A DNA stretch of 64,000 nt from UMGS1601 sp964617585 (GTDB lineage: Bacteria > Bacillota > Clostridia > Oscillospirales > Ruminococcaceae): positions 37,907 to 101,906 of the forward strand of contig CAZTXS010000004.1 of the NCBI GenBank assembly GCA_964617585.1, read 5' to 3'. The translations under genes and the position numbers were made by a program. The notes under the pieces were generated by a model, which worked only from the letters and a program-made list of their open reading frames with translations, was not told the origin of the DNA and searched no databases. Within the stretch, counting starts at the first letter, position 1. Each line of letters begins with the position of its first letter. Below, in pieces: positions 43,401 to 51,425 of this stretch.

Positions 43401-44867
43401 AAACGTATAATCTGAAATCGACGTTACATATATAGGTACCATAAATGATGTAAGTCCTGAACCGCTGAACGCGTATTTACCGATAGACGTTACACTGCTG
43501 GGCAGTGATAATGATGTAAGTGCGGTACAGTTCTGGAATGCGTAATCTCCTACGCTTTTAATATTATATGATGTAAATGATATTGACGAAAGATTTGTAC
43601 AGCCGGAGAACGCATAGCTTCCAACGGACGTGATTTGTGAAGGTATCGCATATGATTCAAGCGCTGTACAACCATTTAACAAACCATCAGGTATTTCAGT
43701 TATTTTAGTCGGAAAATTTTCAATTGTTGTAAGATCTGTACAGCCGGCGAAAACATAGGTTCCCATTGATGTTAAAGCCGAACCGAAGTTTACGGTAGTA
43801 ATTTCCGTACAATTTCTGAATGCAGACTGACCTATTGTTGTAAGGTAGGAAAGCGAAAGATTAAGCGTCGCACTTGTAGAGCCTTTACAACCGTAGAATG
43901 CCTGCGCTCCGATTGTGGTAAGCTTTTGATTTCTTCTAAGATTTTGACCGTTGAAATAACCGGTAACATCAAGAGCAGTACAGCCCTGGAATGCACTTGT
44001 TCCGATTTCTGTTATATAACCGTTTAAACCGGTGATGTCAACAAGTGATGTACAACCCTGGAATGAATAATTCGGAATCTTTGTAATCGTCGTACCGCTT
44101 GTGGAGAGCTTTGTAATCGATGTGCATCCGTAGAACGTATAAGTACCCCAATCTGATACAGCATATAATGTAATAGTGTTAAATGCTTTTGAGCATCCGT
44201 AGAATGCATAATTTCCAATGGTTGTTACTGTCGAAGGTATTGACAGATACTGGTCACTATTCTCGCCGCCCGGTGCAATAGCCGAGCAACTTTGGAATGC
44301 ATAGTCTTTAATGGTTGTCAGCTTGCTTGGAAGACCTATAGTAAAGTCATCCTCCGAATACTCAAGATATCCATAGGTATCATTAGTAACCTGCGGATCC
44401 GCATTGGTAGTCTGAACAGTTTTTAATGAAGAACAACCGTAAAATGCATATGTTCCGATTGAAGTACAATTATTTGAAATTGTTACCTTCTCCAATTTTG
44501 AATTGCCGTAAAATGCATAGTCTGAAATCGACGTAACATCCGAACCGATTACAACCTCAGTAACACTGTAATTTCCCTGAGCCAGTGCATATTTACCTAC
44601 CGATGTAACACCATCGCCGATAACTACCTTTGTGAATTTTGAACGTGAACCATACCATGGTGCATTGCTATAGCTGCTAAAATCGTTCATAGCTGCTCCG
44701 CCTTCTACTGTAGACCAGATGTAAAGTACTTTGTTGGTAGAATCCACATAGTACCTCAAATTTCCGGAAGTTGAATAAGCAGAAGCGGTGATTGTCATTG
44801 ATCCGAGCAAAGCAGTGCAAGCCATAGCAACTGCCGCCGCAAATGACAAGAGTTTTTTAAACTTCAT
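40452..44867 (-). CDS. Giant secreted LRR_5 (BspA-like) adhesin with FIVAR and Fn3 domains
   Basis: A 1471-residue exported protein. The signal peptide (1-30) ends near TASA. Residues ~40-880 hold about 30 BspA-type leucine-rich repeats of the form SVTSIGxYAFxGCTALTSVTLP. Several FIVAR-like modules follow (~905-1310, of the type AEAKALDLQSYTESS), then a Ser/Thr/Ala linker and the Lys-rich Fn3 tail (~1375-1471). BspA-like proteins bind host matrix or other cells, so an adhesin role is likely. There is no LPXTG sorting motif. GAGGA precedes the ATG. The gene has a consensus promoter, a ~230-nt structured leader and its own terminator. Confidence 0.93.
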   Translation of the reverse strand: MKFKKLLSFAAAVAMACTALLGSMTITASAYSTSGNLRYYVDSTNKVLYIWSTVEGGAAMNDFSSYSNAPWYGSRSKFTKVVIGDGVTSVGKYALAQGNYSVTEVVIGSDVTSISDYAFYGNSKLEKVTISNNCTSIGTYAFYGCSSLKTVQTTNADPQVTNDTYGYLEYSEDDFTIGLPSKLTTIKDYAFQSCSAIAPGGENSDQYLSIPSTVTTIGNYAFYGCSKAFNTITLYAVSDWGTYTFYGCTSITKLSTSGTTITKIPNYSFQGCTSLVDITGLNGYITEIGTSAFQGCTALDVTGYFNGQNLRRNQKLTTIGAQAFYGCKGSTSATLNLSLSYLTTIGQSAFRNCTEITTVNFGSALTSMGTYVFAGCTDLTTIENFPTKITEIPDGLLNGCTALESYAIPSQITSVGSYAFSGCTNLSSISFTSYNIKSVGDYAFQNCTALTSLSLPSSVTSIGKYAFSGSGLTSFMVPIYVTSISDYTFKGCTALTSVTFPDDITSFGNNIFDGCTSLTSITLPKNLETVTGRAFVGSAFTAINANSESTALSSDSYGVLYNADKTTLIAYPAGRTSTSFSAIPSTVTTIGAYAFYGNDKLTSVTIGSNVETIEDYAFYSATKLTSQTIPIKVKSIGNYAFTGSAALKTLTFTGYSSTAEASKSNCESIGTQAFKGTALTSVTTPISLKSIGLSAFQSCTALATVTLSYSTSLETIGNYAFDGDSALKTITLPDSVTSLGTYAFQNCTALTSVKLSKGLESIGLYTFSGCTALKTVTIPNGITSIGNYAFNGCTALTEANIPNSVTSLGNCVFYNCSSLEKAVISNQVTTLTTNLFSGCTNENLEIYILGTISSKQSNSFGSAAATYVMGTVYVYDDSSYTSLSSLTVFTNGSYGTLKYGADLTELKALIAEAKALDLQSYTESSVSALESSLALADSAVSNYAVTQGQADSAVTAVKKAISSLVVADTTESIEALTELVKEVEAKVALKLESNYTATSWAALKSALEAANEALESDDVLKGTLLKLYDNLSNAYDELAIKGKSNYISTIYGGYESGYNQATSSYKIIVSDDVDMNSVVGTTYVNVTLTPNPDLKYQISYGKLHIWNFLTSDTSYTSLNGSADNVVKYALSIPSADTAFSLTAGTGWTSTTEVFYVKSVDFYDANDTLLYTYDSSKIIIPSATLDELNEAIATAEEINKDDYTADSLAILDDILAEAKAVANNGANNGVDESTDYPVVISEIEAAVNNLIEDTTVVKESLDELLSEAKAFSESDYTAESYAALQEAIKAADAITSNSSISDIEAAIADLNDAIAGLVKKSSEPSSSEPTSASTTATPTTAKTTAKTAAAKTTRSAAQVKKDKTAAQKVMKQAKIKKLTVKSKAKKKISVSWKKVSGAKGYQVQVSTKKNFKKIIFKKFTSKKKLTIKNSKIKSKKTYYVRVRAYATYKDANGKSVKVYSKWNKKLRKVTVK

Positions 44868-44898
44868 TTAATTTTCCTCTTTTCTTCTAAAATTATCC

Positions 44899-44985
44899 AT
44901 ATTACCGATAACCGTCCCTAGCGGTTATCACCCGTGTGTGCTTTTGCAAGCAAAATTGCCCTACAGGTCGAATCTTCCCTCCTTC
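44899..44985 (-). promoter_or_regulatory. Structured RNA leader of the LRR adhesin gene
   Basis: On the minus strand AAGGAGGG (44984-44977) is followed by an outer stem ACCTGT/ACGGGT (44968-44963 with 44935-44930). This encloses TTTTG-CTTG-CAAAA (44955-44942). Next comes an 8-bp hairpin GATAACCG-CTAGGGA-CGGTTATC (44929-44907). It matches no riboswitch class I can name with confidence; c-di-GMP-I was considered, but its signature is lacking. A cis-acting RNA is inferred from the compact folding and long leader. Confidence 0.45.
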
Positions 44986-45106
44986 TTGAAATATTTAAAA
45001 TTCTACAAACTTCTAGATATATTACATTTAGCTATAAAACGACAAAGAATATATAGATTATGTAGATTTTATTGAATAAAAACACCTATTAGTGTTATAT
45101 AATCAA

Positions 45107-45135
45107 ATTATAACACCGAATAGTCACATTGTCAA
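45107..45135 (-). promoter_or_regulatory. Consensus sigma-A promoter of the LRR adhesin
   Basis: On the minus strand TTGACA (45135-45130), exactly 17 nt, then TATAAT (45112-45107). AACACC-N4-AG occurs twice, once just downstream (45081-45092) and once within the spacer, and may be a protein site. The start would lie near 45100, giving a leader of about 230 nt. Confidence 0.85.
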
Positions 45136-45138
45136 CAC

Positions 45139-45162
45139 TATCAAAAAAAATTTTGATATAAT
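45139..45162 (+). promoter_or_regulatory. Extended -10 and palindrome upstream of the XRE gene
   Basis: The perfect inverted repeat TATCAAAA-AAAA-TTTTGATA (45139-45158) overlaps an extended -10, TGATATAAT (45154-45162). This placement suits autorepression by the XRE protein. It abuts the LRR promoter, so one site could affect both genes. Confidence 0.5.
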
Positions 45163-45195
45163 TTTGTAACAAAATAACAAAGGAGGAGTAAGTGC

Positions 45196-45522
45196 GTGTA
45201 TCCAAGAATAAAAGATCTACGAGAAGACGCTGACAAAACACAACTGGCAGTTGCAAATGCATTATTTATGCACGTCACACAATATCGGCGGTATGAGTCG
45301 GGAGAAAGAGAGGTTCCGTTTCGGATAGCGATAATGCTTTCAAAGTATTATAATGTATCTCTTGATTATATTGCAGGGCTTACGAATTTTAAAAGAAACA
45401 TTTCTTTCGCTATGGATATGTCTGACGAATCTGAAGAGGAAGAGCTGCTCATTAAATTTGAAACGCTGTCCGACGTAAACAAAGGAAGAATTTTAGAGCG
45501 GGTAAAAATGCTAAGCGATTAA
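45196..45522 (+). CDS. Small XRE-family transcriptional regulator
   Basis: A 108-residue protein with an N-terminal HTH_3 domain (residues ~5-62: IKDLREDADKTQLAVANAL, then YRRYESGEREVPFRIAIML) and an acidic C-terminal helix. The start is GTG with AGGAGGAG upstream. It is divergent from the LRR adhesin gene, with back-to-back promoters and a palindrome that overlaps its own -10 region. Control of itself and perhaps of the adhesin is inferred from this layout. Confidence 0.88.
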   Translation: MYPRIKDLREDADKTQLAVANALFMHVTQYRRYESGEREVPFRIAIMLSKYYNVSLDYIAGLTNFKRNISFAMDMSDESEEEELLIKFETLSDVNKGRILERVKMLSD

Positions 45523-45564
45523 CTAAGCAGAAAAACATATACTATATAAATAGTATAGCGCAAC

Positions 45565-45607
45565 AAAGGGGACGCCCTCTTAATAAAGAGCGTCCCCTTT
45601 CCTTTTT
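45565..45607 (+). terminator. Intrinsic terminator after the XRE gene
   Basis: AAAGGGGACGC...GCGTCCCCTTT with an inner CTCTT/AAGAG extension, followed by CCTTTTT. Repeat copy 9 begins right at the T-tract. Confidence 0.88.
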
Positions 45608-45697
45608 CAATAATGGCTTGCCAGTCATTCAACATGGCAAGGGTCGGCAGCGCCTGTCCCCCGCCTCTATAAGCGGGGGACATCTTGCCTTAGTTAT
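45606..45697 (+). repeat. Structured interspersed repeat, copy 9 (internal deletion)
   Basis: A 92-bp copy that lacks the large central hairpin but keeps the CTTGCC/GGCAAG arm, the closing CCCGCC/GCGGGG hairpin and both ends. It lies between the convergent XRE and galT genes. Confidence 0.85.
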
Positions 45698-45708
45698 AAT
45701 GCTTGTTT

Positions 45709-46677
45709 TTATTCCTTATTCATAAACTTCTTATAAGCTTCACGAAGCTCTTTGGAGGTTTCTTCGGGACAAGTCGGGTTGCAGTGAGCCCAGACGCCCG
45801 TTTCGGAAGAAGCGTTGAACTTAATTTTATCAGCCGACCTCATCGGCGGGAAGAACTCGATGTGGAAGTGAAAATCCTTTTCGTAATCGCCGCTGTTTAC
45901 AGGGGCGTTATGCATACACATCATATACGGAAACTTCATATCAAACAGACAGTCAAGCATACCGACGGTTTGCTTTATCGTCTGACCGAGAACGTATTTT
46001 TCTTCTTTATTAAAATCTGTAATATACTGCTTGTGACCGTTTGCAAAGATGTAAACTCCGTAAGGATACTCGCTGAAGAAAGGCAGAAAAACTGTAAAAT
46101 ACTCATTTTTAAAAATAATTCTTCTTCCGTCCTCAAGCTCGTTCTCAAGCATATCGCAGTATATACATTTTCCCTTTTCAGCCAAATGTTCCTTAGCCGA
46201 CTCACATTCAAGCTGAATCTTCTTCGGAATAAACGGATAACCGTACATCTGACCGTGAGGGTGAGGCATGGTAACTCCTACGGCTTCGCCTCTGTTTTCA
46301 AATATGAAAACATATTTTATTTTCTCATCAGCCGCCATAGCCGAGAATCTCTCACACCACAGGTCTACCAGTTTTGAAACATGATCGTCCGAAAGCTCCG
46401 GCAAGGTTGCCGTATGGCTGGGAGAATAGAGTATCACCTCGCATTTTCCGTAGTTTTTATCCACCTTAAAAAAATTGTTCGCTACATCGTCCGGCTCGGG
46501 CGGGTTCTGCGACAGTGCGGGAAAATCGTTATCATATTTAAGCACTTCATAATCGGGAACGTTGCCGAAAGACGGACAGAAGGGACAATAATCCTTCGGC
46601 ATCTGCGGTCTTGCCTGTCTGTTTGACGCTATCATAACCCAATCCTTTGTGAACGGATGCCATCTAAGCTCAGCCAT
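45709..46677 (-). CDS. galT: Galactose-1-phosphate uridylyltransferase
   Basis: A 322-residue HIT-superfamily enzyme of the class I GalT type. It begins ELRWHPFTKDWVMIASNRQARP, has the zinc-binding CPFC pair and the catalytic MPHPHGQMYGYP. A second CIYC pair and HFHIEFFPP lie further along. It exchanges UMP between glucose-1-P and galactose-1-P in the Leloir pathway. GGAGG precedes the ATG. No galK or galE is adjacent. Confidence 0.94.
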   Translation of the reverse strand: MAELRWHPFTKDWVMIASNRQARPQMPKDYCPFCPSFGNVPDYEVLKYDNDFPALSQNPPEPDDVANNFFKVDKNYGKCEVILYSPSHTATLPELSDDHVSKLVDLWCERFSAMAADEKIKYVFIFENRGEAVGVTMPHPHGQMYGYPFIPKKIQLECESAKEHLAEKGKCIYCDMLENELEDGRRIIFKNEYFTVFLPFFSEYPYGVYIFANGHKQYITDFNKEEKYVLGQTIKQTVGMLDCLFDMKFPYMMCMHNAPVNSGDYEKDFHFHIEFFPPMRSADKIKFNASSETGVWAHCNPTCPEETSKELREAYKKFMNKE

Positions 46678-46852
46678 AATTAAATCCTCCAGTATAAGTC
46701 TTCAGCGAATCGTATTTTATTCGAGCCGCCGTGACAATTTTCTAAAATATTGTAACATATTTCATGTTTTTTTGCAACCGCAAAAGAGAAGTAAAATATC
46801 TTATTTCTTATTATAACTTTTTGCGTTTAAAATAAACGGCGTCAGGAGCAAT

Positions 46853-49504
46853 TTAATTACTTATTTTATCCGCCGCAACAGACAGAATCGGCACCATAAC
46901 TGAGCATAATATTGAAATGAGAAGCATTTTCAGACTAAGCGGCACGGCAGAGAAAATCACAGACAGCGAGTGCATATATATTACCATAACCAGAACTATC
47001 ATAGACGCAAGAACCGAAAATACCAGAAACAAATTGTTGAAAAGCTTTATTTTAAGCAGGGTCTTTTCCTCGCTTTTACATTCAAAAACATGAATAAGCT
47101 GACTTAACACAAGGGTGAACAGCGCACAGGTCCGGGCTGTCGGTTCTCCCTCGCCCAAGGCAAGAGCGATAACAAAGCTTGCAAGCGTACACAGTCCTAT
47201 AAAAATTCCTCTGAACAATATTTTGGTAAGAAGTCCGCCCGAGAAGAAATTTTCATCAGGCCTTCTCGGCGGCTTATGAAGAATATCATCGTCTATGGGT
47301 TCAAGTCCCAACGCCACGGCAGGAAGCCCGTCGGTGACAAGATTAACAAGCAATATTTGTGCCGGAAGCAAAACTATAGGCAAGCCCATCAAGATACCGA
47401 TAAACATAACGCAGACCTCTCCGATATTGCAGGAAAGCAGATACCTTACGAATTTTCTGATATTTAAAAATATTCCTCTTCCGTTTTTAACCGACATAAC
47501 TATGGTTTTAAAATTATCGTCCAAGAGGGTAATATCGCTTACGCTTTTTGTAACGTCCGTACCGCTTCCCATTGCGATTCCTACGGATGCTTCTTTTATC
47601 GCCGGAGCGTCGTTTACCCCGTCGCCTGTCATAGCTACTATTTCTCCGGCTTCTTTCAGAATTCTGACTATTCTGAGCTTATGGCTCGGACTAACCCTGG
47701 AAAGTACCCTTACCTTTTTCATAGCAAGCGAAAGCTCCTCGTCGTCCATTTCATCTATTTCACTTCCTTTTAAAGCCTCCTCTTCGCTTTTTATTATCCC
47801 TGCTTTTTTTGCGATTTCACAGGCTGTAAGCTTATGATCTCCCGTAAGCATAATAACCTTTATCTTCGCTCTTTTGCAAAGCGCTATTGAACGCTTGATT
47901 TCGGGTCTTAACGGATCAAGCAGTCCCATAATTCCTAAAAATATATTTTTTTCTCCCAAAACCTCTGAAAAGGCAATAACTCTAAGTCCTTCTTTAGACA
48001 TTTCATCTCTTTTTCTTTCTATTTCTTTTATTTCCGATAAGCTGAGCCTTTTGAGCTCCCTGCCCTCAAAGTAATAATCGCACTTGTCTAAAATTACATC
48101 CAAAGCTCCCTTTGTATATTCAATCTCAAGCCCCGTTTTGTCGCTTACCTTTACTGTCATTTTTCTCTTTTCGCTTTCAAACGGTTCTTCAAAAATCCTG
48201 CTGAACTCCTCTACCTCCGAGGTAATCCCCACAGACATTCCAACCAGCTTCATAGCCGCTTCAACAGGATCGCCCGAGGTTTCATAAGTCTTTCTGATAT
48301 TTCCTCTGTTTCTTGAATTTCCTCCTATCAGTTCTTCTTTTATCGAAACCTTTGAATTGTTGCAGGCAACGCCGCACCTCAGCATTTCATGAAGCGAAGG
48401 CAAAGCAACAGGCTCGGCTTTTATACTCTCATTCTTTAAGAATATTGCTTCGCCGCCCTTTGATTCCCGTACTTCAAAATCGTTTTCAACAGTTGAAAGC
48501 TGCGATACTTTCATTTTATTCTCGGTCAGAGTTCCCGTTTTGTCGGTGCATATCACCGTTGCCGAACCGAGAGTTTCAACCGAGTGAAGCTTCCTTACCA
48601 AAGCGTTTTGCTTTAACATTCTTGAAACTGCCAGTGCCAGAGCTATAGTTACGGCAGCCGGAAGTCCTTCGGGTATGGCTGCAATCGACACCGTAAGACC
48701 GGTCATAAGCATTGTGAAAACATTTTCACCCCGTATAATTCCGGCAGCTGTTACAACAACGCATATAGCCATGCAAATTATTGCAAGAACCTTGGAAAGA
48801 GATTTCAGCTTGACCTGGAGCGGAGTTTCACCCGAATCTATAGAGTGAAGCATACTGCCCACCCTGCCCATTTGGGTTTCCCTGCCGATGCTTGTGGCTT
48901 CCGCTACTGCGTTTCCCCTGGTCACAACACCTCCCATATAAAGCATATAAGAAAGATTCAAGTCATTAAAAAAGTTTTCGTTTGTTCTTTGCTTTTTAGA
49001 AACCAATTTAGATTCGCCCGTCAGAACCGATTCGTCACAGCTCAAAAAATTCTGTTCCTTTATGTAAGCGTCGCACGGAATCCTATCGCCTGTTTCCACC
49101 TCAAAGACATCGCCTATCACAATATCCTCGGACGGAATTTTCAATATTTTCCCGTCACGATAAACCTTTGCCGTGGGAGAAGCCAGCTTTTCAAGCGACA
49201 TAAGCGTTCTTTCTGTTCTGAACTCCTGAATAAAACCTATTATCGAATTTAGAGCGACTATAACTATTATAGTAAACGCATCGTAGACCTCTCCGACAAG
49301 AACAGAAACGACAGTTGCTCCCAGAAGAATGAGAACAAGAATATCCTTGAACTGATTTCCGAATATTTTTAGCGCATTTGGCTTTTTGGGTTTTTCAAGC
49401 TGATTCTTCCCATAAAGCTTCTGCCTTCTTTTTGCCTCCTCGCTGCTAAGACCTATCATATCTTCTTTTTTTTCAATTTTATCTTTTTCTAATATTTCCA
49501 GCAT
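46853..49504 (-). CDS. Calcium-translocating P-type ATPase (PMCA/SERCA-like)
   Basis: An 883-residue P2A-type ATPase. It has an N-terminal cation ATPase domain (LSSEEAKRRQKLYGKNQL), the actuator motif LTGES, the PEGLPAAV calcium-site helix, the phosphorylated Asp in CTDKTGTLT, the MLTGDH and GDGVNDAPA motifs, and six C-terminal helices with NLVTDGLPA. It should export Ca2+. Its ribosome site AAAGGAG is 32 nt from the ATG with a hairpin between, and an 11-bp hairpin lies just upstream of that site. It is divergent from a PP2C gene whose operon encodes a second Ca2+ transporter. Confidence 0.95.
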   Translation of the reverse strand: MLEILEKDKIEKKEDMIGLSSEEAKRRQKLYGKNQLEKPKKPNALKIFGNQFKDILVLILLGATVVSVLVGEVYDAFTIIVIVALNSIIGFIQEFRTERTLMSLEKLASPTAKVYRDGKILKIPSEDIVIGDVFEVETGDRIPCDAYIKEQNFLSCDESVLTGESKLVSKKQRTNENFFNDLNLSYMLYMGGVVTRGNAVAEATSIGRETQMGRVGSMLHSIDSGETPLQVKLKSLSKVLAIICMAICVVVTAAGIIRGENVFTMLMTGLTVSIAAIPEGLPAAVTIALALAVSRMLKQNALVRKLHSVETLGSATVICTDKTGTLTENKMKVSQLSTVENDFEVRESKGGEAIFLKNESIKAEPVALPSLHEMLRCGVACNNSKVSIKEELIGGNSRNRGNIRKTYETSGDPVEAAMKLVGMSVGITSEVEEFSRIFEEPFESEKRKMTVKVSDKTGLEIEYTKGALDVILDKCDYYFEGRELKRLSLSEIKEIERKRDEMSKEGLRVIAFSEVLGEKNIFLGIMGLLDPLRPEIKRSIALCKRAKIKVIMLTGDHKLTACEIAKKAGIIKSEEEALKGSEIDEMDDEELSLAMKKVRVLSRVSPSHKLRIVRILKEAGEIVAMTGDGVNDAPAIKEASVGIAMGSGTDVTKSVSDITLLDDNFKTIVMSVKNGRGIFLNIRKFVRYLLSCNIGEVCVMFIGILMGLPIVLLPAQILLVNLVTDGLPAVALGLEPIDDDILHKPPRRPDENFFSGGLLTKILFRGIFIGLCTLASFVIALALGEGEPTARTCALFTLVLSQLIHVFECKSEEKTLLKIKLFNNLFLVFSVLASMIVLVMVIYMHSLSVIFSAVPLSLKMLLISILCSVMVPILSVAADKISN

Positions 49505-49543
49505 TTTTCAACCGCATCCCAAACAGGGAATAAGCGCTCCTTT
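49502..49543 (-). promoter_or_regulatory. Distant Shine-Dalgarno with intervening hairpin (Ca-ATPase)
   Basis: On the minus strand AAAGGAG ends at 49537, 32 nt before the ATG at 49504. A hairpin with TCCC-TGTTT-GGGA and outer CGC/GCG pairs (49536-49513) fills the gap, leaving about 8 nt. Confidence 0.6.
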
Positions 49544-49545
49544 CC

Positions 49546-49576
49546 GCCGCTTTACGACCTACTACCGTAAAGCGGC
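49546..49576. promoter_or_regulatory. 11-bp leader hairpin upstream of the Ca-ATPase ribosome site
   Basis: GCCGCTTTACG-N9-CGTAAAGCGGC is a perfect stem 2 nt before the ATPase Shine-Dalgarno. It has no strong T-tract on either strand, so a terminator is unlikely; it may be a translation or stability element. Nothing else was recognised in 49577-49690. Confidence 0.5.
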
Positions 49577-49697
49577 ATTTTGCATAAAGCCTTATTTGTC
49601 TACATCATATATCTATTCGGCTTGTACTTTAGATATGCTTAGATGCAAAAATATCTTTTCCAAAACAATTAAATTTGTGAAAAATATATTATCGACA

Positions 49698-49726
49698 TTG
49701 ATTTGCGGCTCGTTTAGTAGTATAAT
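49698..49726 (+). promoter_or_regulatory. Promoter of the PP2C operon
   Basis: TTGATT (49698-49703), a 17-nt spacer and TATAAT (49721-49726). A start near 49733 gives a leader of about 50 nt. Confidence 0.7.
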
Positions 49727-49747
49727 GTATTAAATCGGAGAATAATA

Positions 49748-49785
49748 AAAGGAGGAATACTCCCCAAGCGGAGCTTTTATATATG
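49748..49785 (+). promoter_or_regulatory. Distant Shine-Dalgarno with intervening hairpin (PP2C gene)
   Basis: AAAGGAGG ends at 49755 and the ATG is at 49783, a 27-nt gap. The hairpin CTCC-CCAAGC-GGAG (49760-49773) lies between and leaves about 13 nt. Confidence 0.6.
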
Positions 49786-50547
49786 CGTTTTAATACTTAC
49801 GGAATAACCAGTACCGGAAAATACAGAAAAAACAATGAGGACGCCATTATCATAGGTGAACGGATATGCACAAACGGCATTCTGAAAACCGAGATGTCGC
49901 CTCCGTTTTTTGCCGCCGTCTGCGACGGAGTAGGCGGTGAAAAATCAGGTGAAATCGCCGCTTCCCTTACCTTAGAAAAGCTTCTTATGACTACATATTC
50001 AAAGGTTACTGAGCTTAAAACAAGAGTTTTCGGAATACATGACGAGCTTATAGAATACGGCAGAGAACACCCTGAATCGTTTAATATGCAGACTACCTTA
50101 TGCCTTGTTGCGTTTGACGCCGAAAACAACATATCTTGCATAAACGTAGGGGACAGCAGAGCCTATATGCTTTTATCGGGAAAGCTTAAACAGATTTCGA
50201 CCGATCAGTCGCTATGCCAGTTTTTAAATGAAACGGGCAGGACAAAAATATTCGGCAAGGACAGTGAAAGAATCAAGCACGTTATAATTTCTTCTCTCGG
50301 CAACTCGAAACAATATCCTATGGTTGACCTGACGAACGCTTCGGAAAAGCTTGATAAGGGAGATATTCTTATGATATGCTCGGATGGAGTTTCAGACAGA
50401 TTATCAAACAGCGAAATAGAATCGATCATCAAAGATCCTGACCCGATTAACAAAAAAGCAGAAAGACTTATTGAAGAGTCTGTTAAACATGGAAGCCGGG
50501 ATAATATGTCCGTTATACTGATTGAAATTCAGAATCAGGAGAAATAA
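49783..50547 (+). CDS. PP2C-family Ser/Thr protein phosphatase
   Basis: A 254-residue PPM phosphatase with the metal-binding motifs KNNEDA near residue 20, CDGVGGEKSGE, VGDSRAY and the closing CSDGVSDRLSN and GSRDNMSVILIEI. It reverses phosphorylation by Hanks-type kinases such as PrkC. No kinase is in the window. It heads an operon with an amidohydrolase, a Na/Ca exchanger and polyphosphate kinase. Its start site has the hairpin-spaced ribosome site described above. Confidence 0.94.
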   Translation: MRFNTYGITSTGKYRKNNEDAIIIGERICTNGILKTEMSPPFFAAVCDGVGGEKSGEIAASLTLEKLLMTTYSKVTELKTRVFGIHDELIEYGREHPESFNMQTTLCLVAFDAENNISCINVGDSRAYMLLSGKLKQISTDQSLCQFLNETGRTKIFGKDSERIKHVIISSLGNSKQYPMVDLTNASEKLDKGDILMICSDGVSDRLSNSEIESIIKDPDPINKKAERLIEESVKHGSRDNMSVILIEIQNQEK

Positions 50548-50582
50548 TCGCGACAAAATAATACTATATCAGGAGCGATAAA

Positions 50583-51407
50583 ATGTCTGACAAAAATGAA
50601 ATAAAAGAATTTTGTGAAAAATATGAAATATGCGACGCACACGCACACATATTTCCTCAAAAAATATCTCAGAAGGCAGTTTCGTCTATAGGTGATTTTT
50701 ATAATATCCCTATGGCCTTTAAAAACGGAGTTTCAGAAGAGCTTATTAAAAGCGGAAGCCGGATCGGTACAACGCATTATCTGGTTTGCTCAACCGCTAC
50801 CGTTCCTCATCAGGTAAAAAGCATTAACGACTTTATTGTTAACGAATGTTCTCTTCACCCTGAATTTGTCGGTTTCGGAACTCTTCATCCCGATTATGAC
50901 GACATCGGCAGCGAAGTAGAACGTATAATAAACAGCGGTCTTAAGGGAATAAAAATTCACCCCGATTTTCAGCAGTTTTATATCGACGAAGACAAGGCTT
51001 TCAAAATATATAAAGCTATTGAAGGCAGACTTCCCATACTTATACACATGGGCGATTCGAGATATGACTATTCACGTCCGAAAAGACTTGAAAACGTCAT
51101 GAAAGCCTGCCCTGACCTGGACGTATTTGCGGCGCACTTAGGCGGTTATGAAAGATGGGACGAAGCCGTGGCCTGTCTGTTCGGAAAAAATATTCATTTC
51201 GATTCAAGCTCCTCTCTTGAATTTATTTCACCCGAATTTTCAAAGGATATTATAAGAGGCTTCGGAGCGGACAGAATATTCTTCGGAACAGATTTCCCCA
51301 TGTGGGATCATTACGGTGAAATTCAAAGATTTATGAAGCTCGGGCTTACAGACGATGAGAACAAAAAAATACTAAGCAAAAACTTTAAAGAGTATTTTAA
51401 TTTTTAA
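50583..51407 (+). CDS. Amidohydrolase-related TIM-barrel protein
   Basis: A 274-residue amidohydro-rel protein (ACMSD/TatD-like barrel). Candidate metal ligands are DAHAHIF near the N-terminus, IKIHPDFQQF, ILIHMGDSRYD, FAAHLGGYERWDE and FFGTDFPMWD. The substrate is unknown; relatives include decarboxylases and hydrolases. CAGGAG precedes the ATG. It lies 35 nt after the PP2C gene and 18 nt before the exchanger. Confidence 0.85.
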   Translation: MSDKNEIKEFCEKYEICDAHAHIFPQKISQKAVSSIGDFYNIPMAFKNGVSEELIKSGSRIGTTHYLVCSTATVPHQVKSINDFIVNECSLHPEFVGFGTLHPDYDDIGSEVERIINSGLKGIKIHPDFQQFYIDEDKAFKIYKAIEGRLPILIHMGDSRYDYSRPKRLENVMKACPDLDVFAAHLGGYERWDEAVACLFGKNIHFDSSSSLEFISPEFSKDIIRGFGADRIFFGTDFPMWDHYGEIQRFMKLGLTDDENKKILSKNFKEYFNF

Positions 51408-51425
51408 AGGATTGGGAGTAAATAT

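Noticed and set aside
44899..44985. LRR leader as a c-di-GMP-I riboswitch
   Set aside because: The conserved GGGACGCAAAGCC-type segment and tetraloop receptor are not found; only the general two-hairpin shape is alike.
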